Notes under the pieces: generated by a model | Told to the model about the DNA's origin: nothing | Seen by the model: only the letters and a program-made list of their open reading frames with translations | Databases searched by the model: none | Translations under genes and position numbers: made by a program | Shown: piece after piece, positions 18,545 through 31,200 of the stretch | How the letters are laid out: each line of letters begins with the position of its first letter | How positions within the stretch are numbered: position 1 is the first letter of the stretch | Assembly: GCF_051020975.1 (NCBI RefSeq) | Contig: NC_135041.1 | Coordinates: 2,678,256-2,742,255 of the forward strand | Reading direction: 5' to 3' | DNA length: 64,000 nucleotides | DNA from: Osmia lignaria lignaria | Lineage: Eukaryota > Arthropoda > Insecta > Hymenoptera > Megachilidae

Positions 18545-21500
18545 CAGTGCAGTCAAGTTACTGTGCAAGAGGAGACTTTTGGATATGAAAATGAAAAAAG
18601 GTGGTAATCCAACTGAATTTTTTAATGAATTTGAGAAGTCAATAGATGAACTGCAGAATGCTGGAGAAATTGTAAGTAGGGATGATAAATTAAATTATTT
18701 GCTGTTGACTCTACCAGAAAGTTTATCGCACATGGTTGACATAGTAGATGTTTTGCCTGACACAGAGAAATCAGCAGACTATGTAAAATTAAAATTGATG
18801 TTAGAGCATCAAAAACGTCAAAGCACAAGTGGTTCAGTAAAAAGCGAATTTCAAGTATTTAGCTCAAATGCATCCAGGTACAATAAAACTTGCAATCCTC
18901 AATTCAAACTATTTAATGTGAGAAAATTGGGGTATGAACGAAATAGCAATACAAGACTTCCAGAAAATAAGAATAGATTAAATAACCAAGCAAGAAAGTG
19001 TTTTAGATGTAATCAACCAGGACATATTCAGCGCTTTTGTAGAAACAACACGACTTAGCAAGAGAGGCCTCGAAGAAACTATGACCCAAGAAGCACTGCT
19101 AGTAATTCAGAAGTAGAAAATAGAGACAAGAATTCATTTAATGTGGAAGTATTGGAAGCAGCAGTTAACGTACAAGTAAGTACTGACATACAATCAGATA
19201 AGAAAATTGAATGGCTGTTAGACAGTGGATGCTCGGATCATATAGTCAATACAGACAAATATTTTGTGAAAACTGAAAAATTGGCAAACCCAGTAAACAT
19301 TAGGGTGGGAGATTGTTTTTCATTGAAGTCAGAAAAAATAGGAAACATTGAGGTTTATTTTAACGTTTATGGAAACTGGATTAAAACTGAAATTAAGAAT
19401 GTATATTATGTGCCCAACATGAAACAAAATTTATTAAGCGTTTCCTGCATATTGGACAATAATAATTATGCCACTTTTAAAAATAGAATTGCCAAGATTT
19501 ATAGTCGTGAACACGAATTAATTGCAATTGCTGTACGTAGAACAAAACTGTGAGTTAGTTGGAAAAATGGTAAAACCTAAAATTCGCGAAAACACATCTT
19601 ATGATAGTTCTGTTAGGCGAGAACCTCTGCTAGCTTGACTAGCAGAGATAACACCCTGCATTCCCTATTCCCACGGTACGGCAGCCCAGAAACTGATGAC
19701 ACATAGAAACATAAGAATCCGACGACTGGGCTGCTTCTTCGCGAACGAAACTGCGCAACATATTCATACATATAATAAAAAACCACACCCGGGCGGGCAT
19801 TCTGCGCCAGGCGACTTCATAGCAAGGGTCACGATCGCTTAGTAGTTAGTTCACGTGCGAGATTCGAACCATTATCCGAAACTCAATTATTAATTCAATA
19901 AACCTAACGCGTGTGGAAGTGATACCGTGTAGTTTTAATTGCCTCTCTGAGTTGCGACGTAACAGTTCAATGGAAATGTCTAAACAGGAAAAATTGCATC
20001 GAATGCTTGGCCACGTAAATTTCAGAGACTTAAAACATTTGTGTGACCGGCAACTATTGGAAGGGTTACCAAGGCAAATTGAAAATGATTTCATGAAATG
20101 CGAAATCTGCCTGCAAAATAAAATGGCAAACTTAAAATTTACAAACAGTAGAAGCAGAGCGAATGATATATTAGAGATCGTCCACATTGATGTCAATGGT
20201 CCGATTACACAAACAGGCTATGGAGGCGAGAAGTATTTTGTGTCATTCATCGATGACTTTAGCAAAATTGCGATTGTGTACTGTATGAAAACCAAGAGTG
20301 AAGTGTATGAAAAATTGGTTGACTATATAAATATGATGAAGACACAAACTGGAAAAAGAATAAAGGAAATACGATGTGATAATGGGAAAGAACACTTGAA
20401 CAAGGATCTAGTGACGTTGCTAAAGCAGGAAGGGATACGCCTGAAACCATGTCCGCCTTATACGCATGAACTGAACGGCGTAGCAGAAAGGTACAATCGA
20501 ACATTTATGGATCGTGCAAGATGCTTATTGACAGAAGCGAAAATTGAGAAATGTTACTGGCCCGAATGTATATACGCAGCAGCATATATTGGAAATAGAC
20601 TTCCTGCTAATACAAAAATTGATAAAACTCCTTATGAAATCTTCTTCAACAAAACACCAACTGTTGCAAACTTACGTTTATATGGAAGCAAAACTTTTGT
20701 AAGAATTCCAGAAGTATGTAGATCGTCAAAGTTACATCCAAAGTCTGCACAAGGTACTTTAATCGGATATACAGATCTTGGTTATAAAATATTAATTGGA
20801 AATAAAATAGTTACGAGTAGAAATGTACAGTTTATAGAGAAAGGGACAAAGATTGTAAAAGTTATGGAAGACGAAGATGTAGAGGACACTGGTGAAAATA
20901 TGAGCCACAAAAATGAAATGGAAGAAGAACAAGACGCACAATCATCAAATTCTGATGACGACAGACAACAGGAGGAAGAAAGGGAGAAGGAAAAGACTGA
21001 GGAGGCCAAAAGCTCCGAACGACCAAAGCGAGAGATTCATAGACCCAAGAGATACGATGATCATATTGTTATGTAAATTATTGTAGTGCAAATGTACCTG
21101 AAAACTATGAAGAGGCCATAACTTGTACAGAATCGAAGAGGTGGATGAAAGCAATGAAAGAAGAAATTGGAAGCCTGGAAGAAAATAACACCTGGTCCTT
21201 GATGGACGAACCAGTTAATGGAAAAATTATTGAAGTAAAATGGATTTACCGAATCAAGTCAGATGGAAAATACAAAGCACGCGTTGTTGCGAAAGGCTTC
21301 CAACAACCGTATCAAGAAAAGGAAGAAATTTATTCGCCAATGGCCAGGGCGAATACGTTAAAAATCTTGTTGTCAGTCGCATGTATCAACGGATGGAACA
21401 TCGAACAGATGGATGTTGAAACCGCGTGTTTGAACGGCAATATATTAATCCAAAGTGCATATTTATCCTCCAGAAGGCTATGTAACGGATTCGAACAAGA

Positions 21501-21974
21501 CAGATAGTAGATGCATTCGTAGATGCAGACTGGGCCTCAGACATCGTGGATAGAAAATCAACTACTGGCATATTGGTGCGTGTGTTTGGAAATGCAATCC
21601 TATGGAGATCACAAAAGCAAAAAATTGTCTCGAGAGCTTCAACCCATGCAGAGTACTATGCATTGGCTGATTGCGTTGAGGAAATTTTGCCAATTAAAGG
21701 AATTTTGTACGAGTTAGGTGTGAACATAAGTCAACCGGTGACAATTTACGAAGATAACAGTGGAGCGGTGGCACTGTCAAAGAATGGAAAATTTTCAAAG
21801 AACTCGAAACATATTGATGTCGGATATCATTTTGTCCACGACTATGAAAAGAAAGGAGTGATCTCTGTGCAAAAGATCTCTACAGATGAACAGATTGCAG
21901 ATATGTTTACAAAATTATTGGGTGGAGTAAAATTTCAGAAATTTAGAGATCTGCTAGGATTAAGAAAACCTTAG
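18545..21974 (+). pseudogene. copia-1 gag-pol, interrupted and deleted
   Basis: Continues the gag frame of 4250-4421. In order: gag helices and a CCHC zinc knuckle CFRCNQPGHIQRFC (about 18997), aspartic protease LDSGCSDHIVN (about 19215), GAG-pre-integrase HRMLGHVNFRDLKHL, integrase with HIDVNG, IRCDNGKEH and ELNGVAERYNRT (about 20190-20500), the start of reverse transcriptase (WIYRIKSDGKYKARVVAKGF, 21240-21300), then RNase H (VDADWASDIVDRKSTTGILV, about 21520). The RT palm with its YVDD box is missing between about 21450 and 21510. Stops at 19054-19056 and about 21074, and the solo LTR at 19611-19964, further break it. Dead. Confidence 0.85.
19611..19964. mobile_element. Solo-LTR-like insertion in copia-1
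   Basis: 354 bases beginning TGTTAGGCGAGAACC and ending GCGACGTAACA, flanked by the 4-bp duplication GTTC (19607-19610, 19965-19968). Removing it joins copia protease and pre-integrase sequence. Short TG...CA ends with a 4-bp duplication suggest a solo LTR of a gypsy-type element; no internal region is present. Confidence 0.75.
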
Positions 21975-22032
21975 GATATAAGATATGTATATTTGGTTGA
22001 TATTCGTGCGCAAATACAAAATCAAGGAGGCG

Positions 22033-22268
22033 TGTTGGAAAAGGTGTTTGAATGATTGTAGTATGGTATGCGTGTTTTTCTATTGTAAGAGGTTGGCAGG
22101 TGTGTTTTCCGTTAGATAGATTCCAGAAGCTTTCAAATTATGTTTGCACATGTATTATGTATCTGTTAATATGAAGAATACGTTATTTTATTTTTGTTCG
22201 AATTATCTCAGTTTTTAACTTAAAATATATATGATAAAACCTTTACATTCTGAGTATCTTTCTTAACA
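22033..22268 (+). repeat. 3' LTR of copia-1
   Basis: 236 bases from TGTTGGAAAAGG to TTCTTAACA, directly after a purine-rich tract (AATCAAGGAGGCG, about 22018-22032) that fits a polypurine tract. No matching 5' LTR in the window. Confidence 0.65.
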
Positions 22269-22567
22269 GATATAGTAATCATGATATTGTTATTAAATGT
22301 CCATTGATCTGTGGGAAGGGATCAGTATATTACATTATTTATAATGTAGATACAGTAATAACGATATTGTCATTAAATATACGTTGATCTGTGGGAAGGA
22401 ATCAGTATATTATATTATATCTAATGTAAACACAGTAATAATGATATTGTTATTAAATGTATATTACATATCTAATGTAGATATAGTAATAATGATATTG
22501 TTATTAAATGCTTATTACATATCTAATGTAGAACTAGTAATAATGATATTGTTATTAAATGCTTATT
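22269..22567. repeat. AT-rich satellite, block 1
   Basis: Tandem units of about 80 bases with TAATGTAGATATAGTAATAA, GATATTGTTATTAAATG and, in long units, TTGATCTGTGGGAAG-ATCAGTATATTACATT. Short units of about 52 bases lack the GATCTGTGGGAAG part. It is the background into which later elements inserted; further blocks lie at 23156-23255, 24122-24422, 25920-26720, 27167-27403, 43500-43745, 48597-48960 and 49085-49316. Confidence 0.85.
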
Positions 22568-23155
22568 ACTTTGCGACAACAGCCGCGGATCGGCGTCGCG
22601 CATCGCGGGCCCCCACCGCGGCGGCATCCCCACTCCCGTGCGATTAGACTATAAGTAGTCTTCGGCCCCGAGGGGACCTCCTCGGAGGTCCGGACCGGAG
22701 CACCAGAGCTCTCGACGCCATGGCTGACCTGGCGAAGAGATCTCCGGCCAATGGGCCGTAGCATTGCACTACGCTACGACCTGGCAGCTCCCATAGGTCC
22801 AGCGGCCGTAGGCGCCTAGCCTCGTCAGTCCCGTGGTTGACCCGGGATGACCAAGCTAGTGCGTGTTCATAATCTCTGCCGGTGCTTCCGCGGGGATTCC
22901 GAACGCTAGCTTACTCGGCACCGCATTCTGCGTTTGGCAGCCGATTCCGTCCAGCTTTGTGGCGCTACCCAGGCTGGCCAGGATTGGTCGTCGACTCGTC
23001 CGCTGTTCGGTTCTACCTCGGCGTACGAGAAGACGAGCCGCGTGAGGCAAGCGGGCAGCAACTCCTCCGCAGCGCGAAACACCGCAGCGCGAAACACCGC
23101 AGCGCGATTCAATAAAACACCGTCGGCCCAATCGGGCCAATCCTATCCCGACCTT
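22568..23155. other. GC-rich insert of unknown origin
   Basis: About 590 bases of GC-rich sequence within the AT-rich satellite. TTATTAAATG on the left and TTATTAAGTG on the right could be a degraded 10-base target duplication. Short frames exist on both strands but show no motif. Three GCAGCGCGAAACACC-type repeats lie at about 23075-23110. A truncated retroposon or LTR is possible. Confidence 0.4.
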
Positions 23156-23255
23156 GTTATTAAGTGTATATTGCATACCTAATGTAGATATAGGAATAAT
23201 GATTATGTTGTTAAATGTACACTGCTCTGAGGGAAGGGGTCAGTATATAACATTA

Positions 23256-24121
23256 CAGTAAAAGCTGGATATATGCAACAAAAGTTTGGCTGGATATATG
23301 CAACATCGCGATCCCCTCCACTTGGGGGGATCCCCCTTCGCCGAACCGAGCCGCTCGGCGAGGAAACCGTGTAATATGATCTGACCGTAATATCGGTGTG
23401 ACTAATACTAATTGAACGATAAAACTTTTCAATTTTTAACTTTTTATTAATGAAACTTTTACTAACGCATTTGTGAAATTTTTCAGATTAAAATGGTACC
23501 AAACACGATATGATTTGAATTATATTTATTTATTAAAATAATAATAAAACTGCACATTATAATATGTATTGTCATCTATTGGAAAAAGATTTTGTAATAA
23601 TTTTACAAAATTATTGGATGAAGATGACAGTATAAATACAGATAATATCTATAACATGACTGCAAATTAGGTGCTTTATGATGTTAGGAACAGCCCGTGA
23701 TTACCATGTAACCGGACAGCTCCTTCCTATTGAAAATTAAAGTAATTTACAAGCTAACAGTAATAACAGAATGATAATAGAATAAATAAACAATAATAAT
23801 AAAATAAACAATATAGAATTGACACCTCGGCTACATATGTATAAGGCAGGCCGTACACCGAAGATACATCAAACACGCAACATGCAACATGCAACACGTC
23901 GCATATTGTGTAAGAACGTAGAATAGGTATCGCGGCACGGTACAAATGATTTGTACGAACGTAGAATAGGTATCGCGGCACGGTACAAACGATTTGTACG
24001 GACGCAGAATCGACACCAAGACTGGATATATGCAACGTTTAAATGCCCAGAATCGACACCTCGGTTGGATATATGCAACGTCTGGGTCTCAATGTTTGTT
24101 GCATATATCCAGCTTTTACTG
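23256..24121. mobile_element. MITE-1 copy 1 (TA-flanked, CAGTAAAAGC ends)
   Basis: 866 bases with inverted ends CAGTAAAAGCTGGATATATG and its complement, flanked by TA on both sides. CAGT-start inverted repeats with TA duplications suit a pogo/Tc1-mariner-type non-autonomous element. The inside carries repeated GGATATATGCAAC phrases near both ends and duplicated GTACAAATCGTTTGTACCG-like palindromes (about 23935-24000). No transposase. Confidence 0.75.
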
Positions 24122-24422
24122 TATATAAAAATGTAGATATAGTAATAATGATATTGTTATTAAACGTCCATTGATCTGTGGGAATAGATCAGTATATTAC
24201 ATTATTGCCAATGTAGATATAGTATGAATTATGTTGTTATTAAATCTACATTGATCTGTGGGAAGGAATCAGTATATTACATTGTACCAAATGAAGATAT
24301 ATTATGAATGATATTGTTATTAAATGTACATTGATCTGTGGGAAGTAATCAGTATATTACATTATATGTAACGTAGATATTGTTATTATATGTCCATTGA
24401 TCTTTGGCAACGGATCACTATA

Positions 24423-25919
24423 CAGTAAAAGCTGGATATATGCAACAAACATTGGGACCCAGGCGTTGCATATATCCAGTCGAGGTGTCGAATCTCGGGT
24501 TACACGCGACGAGAAGCCAAGCGTGAACGTAGAAAAAGACAGACAGTGGCAGAAAGAGAGAAGTCCGATGATCAAAGGAAAGAGCCGAAACGTATCGGTG
24601 TGACTAATACTAATTGAATCAAAAACTTTTTTATTTTTGACTTTTTTTAAATGAAACTTGTACTAGCGCATTGGTGAGATTTTTGTGATTAAAGTGGTAC
24701 CAAACACGATATACAGTAATGCTTCGAAATAAGCAAGTGGTCTCTGCTTCGAAATAAGCAAGTCGCTATCCCCTCTTCTTTGTTTGAAGTCGCCCGCAAA
24801 GTGAGAGGTACGAGAAACGAGTGAGAGGTCCATCAAAGCGCGAAGCCGATGTTTAGGGTAATAAATTTCACGCTCGACTGAGCAGTGACATCGGTTAGTA
24901 GAAGAAGGATGGAATATATATAATGCTTTCTCAGTCTGGTATATTTGCTTCGAAATAAAGCATAGTGCGAGAATGAGAGGGCATGTTATATTCTATCCTT
25001 GTCCAAAAAATAACATCGCTGCTCGGCCGATCACTTTATGATTTGCCGCTACCTCGGATCTCTCACTCGTTTCTCGCGTTTTCTATCGTCCCGTTTCAAG
25101 AACAAAGTCAAGCCGAATAGGTACCTGCTTCGAAATAAGCAACTGTTCGGTCCCGAGCCACTTGCTTATTTCGAAGCATTACTGTAGTTTCAATTATAAG
25201 TACTTGCTAAAGTTGATGTTAAAAGTTGGCGAAAAGCAAAGGAGGATTGGAAATGAAAACCGGTTGCGGTGTCGGCTCGGGTTTCAAACGTTGCATATAT
25301 CCAGCCGAGGTGTCGATTCTGGGCATTTAAGCGTTGCATATATCCAGCCGAGGTGTCGATTCTGGGCATTAAATGTTGCATATATCCAGCCGAGGTGTCG
25401 ATTCTGGGCATTTAAACGTTGCATATATCCAGTCTTGGTATCGATTCTGTGTCCATACAAATCGTTTGTACCGTGCCGCGTTACCTATTCTACGTTGGTA
25501 CAAATCGTTTGTACCGTGCCGCGATACCTATTCTACGTTCGTACACAACATGCGACGTGTTGCATGTTGCATGTTGCGTGTTTGATGTATCTTTGGTGTA
25601 CGGCCTGCCTTATATATATGTACAGTTTTATTATTATTTTAATAAATAAATATAATTCAAATCATATCGTGTTTGGTACCATTTTAATCATAAAAATCTC
25701 ACAAATGCGTTAGTAAAAGTTTCATTAAGAAAAAGTTAAAAATAAAAAAGTTTTATCGTTCGATTAGTATTTGTCACACCGATATTATGGTCGGATCATA
25801 TTACACAGTTTCCTCGCCGAGCGCCTCGGTTCGGCTTGGGGGGATCCCCTCAAGTGGAGGGGATAGCGATGTTGCATATATCCAGTCAAACTTTTGTTGT
25901 ATATATCCAGCTTTTACTG
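24423..25919. mobile_element. MITE-1 copy 2, with nested MITE-2
   Basis: Same CAGTAAAAGC ends and TA flanks (24421-24422, 25920-25921). It is interrupted by MITE-2 at 24714-25184. Near 25285-25445 there are four units of about 42 bases, GTTGCATATATCCAGCCGAG plus GTGTCGATTCTGGGCATTTAA, an expansion of the terminal sequence. The inside shares inverted sequence with copy 1. Confidence 0.75.
24714..25184. mobile_element. MITE-2 copy 1 (CAGTAATGCTTCGAAATAAG ends)
   Basis: 471 bases, inverted ends CAGTAATGCTTCGAAATAAG, TA duplications (24712-24713, 25185-25186), inserted inside MITE-1 copy 2. It has an extra 25-base tandem copy of its end compared with the copy at 26721-27166. No coding capacity. 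Confidence 0.85.
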
Positions 25920-26720
25920 TATTACGTTATATCCAATGTAGATATAGTAATAATGATATTGTTATTAAATGTATATTACATACCTAACGTACATATAGTA
26001 ATAATGATATTGTTGTTAAATGTACACTGCTCTGTGCAAAGAGATCAGTATATTACATTTGATCCAATGTAGCTATAGTAATAATGAAATTGTTATTAAA
26101 TGTACATTGCTCTGTGGGAATAAATCAGTATATTACATTATATCTAATGAAGATATAGTCATAACGATACTGTTATTATCTGAGCATTGATCTGTGGGAA
26201 GCGATCAGTATATTACATTAGATCCAATGTAAATACAGTAATAATGATATTATTATTTCATTCATACTATATCTTCATTAGATATGTAATTAACATTAAA
26301 TAACAATATCGTTGTTACTATATCTACATTAGATATAATGTAATATACTGATTTCTTCCCACAGACCAATGTCCATTTAATAATAATATCATTATTACTG
26401 TATCTACATTGAATATAATGGATTATACTGATCTATTCCCACAGATCAATATACATTTAATAACAATATCAATATTACTATATCTACATTGGATCTAATG
26501 TGACATACTGATTCCTTCCCACAGATCAGTATACATTTGATAACAATATCATTATTACTATATCTACATTAGATATAATGTAATATACTGATTTATTCCC
26601 ACAGACCAATGTACATTTAATAACAATATCATTGTTACTATATCTACATTGGATCTGATGTGATATACTGATCCCTTCCCACAGAGCAGTGTACATTTAA
26701 CAACAATATCATTATTACTA
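25920..26720. repeat. AT-rich satellite with internal inversion
   Basis: Units in the forward sense to about 26262, then the same units in reverse sense onward. The turn is at about 26255-26275, where TTCATTCATACTATATCTTC replaces the expected unit. TAATATACTGAT with CCCACAGATCA marks reverse units. Confidence 0.8.
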
Positions 26721-27166
26721 CAGTAATGCTTCGAAATAAGCAAGTCGCTATCCCCTCTTCTTTGTTTGAAGTCGCCCGCAAAGTGAGAGGTACGAGAAAC
26801 GAGTGAGAGGTCCATGAAAGCACGAAGTCGATGTTTAGGGTAATAAATTTCACGCTCGACTGAGCAGTGACATCGGTTAGTAGAAGAAGGATGTAATATA
26901 TATAATGCTTTCTCAGTCTGGTATATTTGCTTCGAAATAAAGCATAGTGCGAGAATGAGAGGGCATGTTATATTCTATCCTTGTCCAAAAAATAACATCG
27001 CTGCTCGGCCGATCACTTTATGATTTGCCGCTACCTCGGATCTCTCACTCGTTTCTCGCGTTCTCTATCGTCCCGTTTCGAGAACAAAGTCAAGCCGAAT
27101 AGCTACCTGCTTCGAAATAAGCAACTGTTCGGTTCCGAGCCACTTGCTTATTTCGAAGCATTACTG
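26721..27166. mobile_element. MITE-2 copy 2
   Basis: 446 bases with the same ends and TA flanks (26719-26720, 27167-27168), inserted in reverse-oriented satellite. Near-identical to copy 1 apart from the 25-base end duplication, so both are young. Confidence 0.85.
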
Positions 27167-27403
27167 TAGATCTACATTAGTTATGTAATATACATTTAAT
27201 GACCATATCCTTATTACTATACCTATATTACATATAACGCAATATACTGATTACTTCCCACAGATCAATGTACATTCAATAACAATATCACTATTACTAT
27301 ATTTACATTGTATCTAATGTAATATACTAATCTCTTCCCACGGATCAATGTACATGTAATAACATTATCATTATCACCATATCTACATTAGATAATTAGA
27401 TAT

Positions 27404-27571
27404 TTCTTCTTGTTCTTCTTCTGCACAGCTGCGCTGGGAGTGGCATTTGTTGCTCGGAATAGTAGATACAGTTTTGAATAGTGCAGAATTACCTCAAAGA
27501 AAGGGCCACGGTGTTTCTGTGTCTTCCTAATGTGGGTACGGCTTCGAAACTTTTAAATATCTTGATATATC
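27404..27571. repeat. Host repeat unit, left of Polinton B
   Basis: Closely related to about 43284-43460. Together with 43113-43283 it makes a repeat unit of about 333 bases into which Polinton B inserted. Confidence 0.7.
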
Positions 27572-27584
27572 AGTAGTGATACTA

Positions 27585-27616
27585 GGCCGGTTCTAATTCG
27601 TGAATTAGACCCGGCC
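27585..27616. repeat. Terminal hairpin, left end of Polinton B
   Basis: GGCCGGTTCTAATTC, two loop bases, then a 15-base inverted match with one mismatch, 13 bases from the element end. It equals the stem of the larger palindrome at the right end (42871-43102) with the interior removed. Confidence 0.8.
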
Positions 27617-27619
27617 TGG

Positions 27620-28010
27620 CACCCTTTTGACCTTGAACTATTTTTAGCGTCACCTATAACACCCCACCTCACCCCCATGACCTTGAACTGAAATTTGACA
27701 CCTACGAGTCCCCCACTCCATGATCTTGAATAACACCCCACCCGCACCCCACTCATGACCTTGAACTGAAATTTGACACCTATGAGGCCCCCACCCCCAC
27801 CATGACCTAGAACTATTTTTGGCATCGCCGCCAGTAGAAATGAGACCTTGAACTATTTTTTCTTATCGGAAGACGACTCAAGACCCCTCCCACCTTAAAC
27901 CGAATTTTCTCTACGTCTTGGAAATGAGGTCTTTGTTGATGCAGCAAATCTGATGCCGTAATATTGAACTGTAATTAAACACCGTCATCAATGACATCCC
28001 CATAACCTTA
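27620..28010. repeat. Left subterminal repeats of Polinton B
   Basis: C-rich repeats with TGACCTTGA at about 27630, 27679 and 27758, and near-matches at about 27720, 27801 and 27843. Same core phrase TGACCTTGAACTGAAATTTG as in Polinton A, though the terminal sequences differ. Confidence 0.8.
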
Positions 28011-28285
28011 AACTATTTTTGCAGTTTTTATGTTGACGCAGTAAATCAGACACTGCAATTCGTGTATGTGTGGGTGCTATCATCATTACCACAGATTGCA
28101 CCGTTTTCTCTATGTATGAGATCGAGACTTTAATAAAAATTGGGAGAAAATCGGCCATGTGTGTCATGTGTAGTTTGATAATCAGAAGTGCATGAATACT
28201 TAACGCGTTTGTGAAAAAGAGAGTGTCATATGTAGTTTGACAATTAGAAGTGCATGAATACTTAACGCGTTTGTGAAAAAGAGAA

Positions 28286-31200
28286 ATGGAGACCATTTAC
28301 TGCAGACGTTACTGCTCGAACGCATTGCCGAATTATTGGCGCAACGGGTAATAAACATCAATACCGAAGGGTATTGTGGGTGCATGATGCAATGTAACCA
28401 ATGCATTGAATTGATAGACGAGCGATTACAAATGGGAGACGATTTATCAGTCGAAGGATGGCGAGACATAGAAGCATACAAAGAAAGAATCGACGCCTTG
28501 CGTAGGGGATTGTATCGTGACAATGATCATCCTAGTGGTCAAAAGGCAATATTACTAAACGAACTTGCTTGTATAGAACAACTTTTAACACAACGTATTG
28601 CAGCCATAAGTAGTAACGACGCGACGACGGAAACGCATGTCTGGTGCAATGCAATCAATGCATTGATTTAATGATAGAGCGATTGCAACTCGAAAAGGAC
28701 TTATCAACTGGTTTGAAAAATAGTTTAACAGCCAGGATAACGAGATTTAAATCGTTAAGACCAGATTTACACGGATCTGTAAAAATAGGTGATGGTCAAG
28801 GGAGAACAGGTGCTGAATCAGACGCATCATCATCTCTTATCTGGGAGGAAGTAGAATCAGCTTTCCATAACCGGATAACTACAGGAATTATAATCAGTAC
28901 CGAGCATATTGACCCACGAAACCTTTTGGAAGATGCTAGAAAAATAGTATTCCAACGTCTAGCGGAAGTTTTCCAAAATCATTCATGCATAAAAGTGAAT
29001 ACAGTATTCTATGACTTTACCGTTAATAATAAAAGCGATGTGAAAAATTTGATTTCGAAAAATAAGCAATTATTTTTTACATCGAACTTGAACGATTGGT
29101 ATAACAAATACGTTGTGAACTCAACTTTAACACTGCTGGAAGAATTTCAGGAACAGGACAGCGGTTGGGCGTTGTCGAAAATTCTGCATTTGATGTTAAA
29201 TATCAATAAATGCAATCCGATGCACGCTGGTTGTTACACCGACATACCAAGAACAATTAAGGACAAAAGAGCGGTAGTAAATGTGGCAGTTGACGATGAT
29301 ACATGTTTTGTCAGATCGATAGTTGCAGCATTATATCCCGTCCATGTGAATGCACATCGACCATCATCATATTCCAACTACAACGCCGTTTTAAATTTGG
29401 AGGGCATCGCATTTCCAGTAACGCTTAATCAAATACCAAAATTTGAGCGTCAAAACGATGTTTCGATAAACGTTTATTTCTGGGACTTGAATATGAAAAA
29501 GTGTGTTCCGCTCCAACTTACCACCAACAAAAGATTTCGTCATGTTAACCTGCTGATGCTCGAAACCCCCAACCACAATGTGTATCACTTTGCATGGATT
29601 AAAAGTCTGTCCCGGCTTGTTTCAAGCCAGCTCAGTAAAAAGGAACATAAAACTCATATTTGTGACAGGTTTGTATCGCAACATTACGATATATTTCAGT
29701 GTATACGTTTTTTCTTTTGTACTAACGCAGCTACTTTGTTTATATGCAGATGTCTTCACTACTTTTGTGCGGAAGAAAAGTTATTGAAACATACGAAGGA
29801 TTGCACGAAGGTGAACGACTGTGCAATCATTCTACCGTCAAATGAGGATAAATTAATAAAGTTTGATAATTTTTGCCACCGAGAACGTCATCCATTCATC
29901 GTGTACGCCGATTTCGAATGCTTGCTTAAGAAGGTTAACGGCAATATCAATCAAGGACACTGCAATGCATACCAGCAGCACGAAGCATACATTATGGGAT
30001 ATTATTTTCACTGTTCGTACAACGCATCGGTGTGCGAGTATCGCGCGTATCGAGGTCCTGACTGTGCTGAATGGTTCGTGAATGAACTTGAGAACCTTGT
30101 AAGAAAAATTGCACCATTATTTAATACGATTGTGCGCATGACAAATTTGACGAGTGATGAAAGAGAAAATTATATAAATGCAACGCATTGTTATATTTGC
30201 AAAAAACCGTTCGACATCGACGAAACAAAAGTTCGAGATCATTGACATTTCACTGGTCGTTACCGAGGACCTGCTCATCAGGGATGTAATTTAAATTATA
30301 AAAATAAACGTTTTATACCAATAGTGTTTCATAACTTATCGGAATACGATGCCCATTTTGTAATAAAAGAATTGGTAACGATTATCGAAGGCTCGACATC
30401 AGTCTTGCCAATTACAAAAGAAAAATATATTTCATTTTCAACGATTGTGAAACGTTACAAAATTTCGCTTCGATTTATAGATTCATTCAAATTTTTAAAT
30501 TCAAGTTTAGATAAATTGAGTTCGTATTTAGGGAGAGACGATATGACGATTTTACGGTCACAATTTAATTTTTTGAACAAGATAAGATTCGATTTGCTTA
30601 CACGAAAAGGCATCTTACCATACGATTATGTTACCGACTACATGAAACTGAACGATACGACATTGCCGACATGTGACAAGTTTTATAATCAACTAAGCGA
30701 CTGTGCCGTTTCACAGCAGGATTATGACCACGCGATAAAAGTCTAGCGCAGTTTTAATATAAAAACACTTGGCGAATATAGCGATTTATATCTAAAAACA
30801 GACGTTTTATTATTGGCCGACATTTTTGAAAATTTTCGTACCAGCTGTTTGAGAAGTTACAAATTGGATCCTGCATATTACTATACTTTACCCGGTTTTG
30901 CGTGGGATGCAATGCTGAAGCACACGCGTATCAAATTTAAATTATTGACAGATATCGATATGCTACTTTTCATAGAGCGCGGCATACGTGGTGGTTTAAG
31001 TCAATGTTCTAATCGATACGCAAAGGCCAGTAATAAATACATGGATTCGTACAATTCCGAAGAACCATCACGATATTTAGTTTATTTTGACGTTAATAAT
31101 TTGTATGGATGGGCAATGTCGCAGTATCCGAAAATTCGGACATTGGATATATTTTGGAAGTCGATTTGAAATACCCGCTGGAATTACACGATAAGCATGC

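Noticed and set aside
23754..24078. Overlapping frames with CTVPRYLFYVRTN repeats in MITE-1
   Set aside because: Derived from a duplicated GTACAAATCGTTTGTACCG palindrome; present on several frames.
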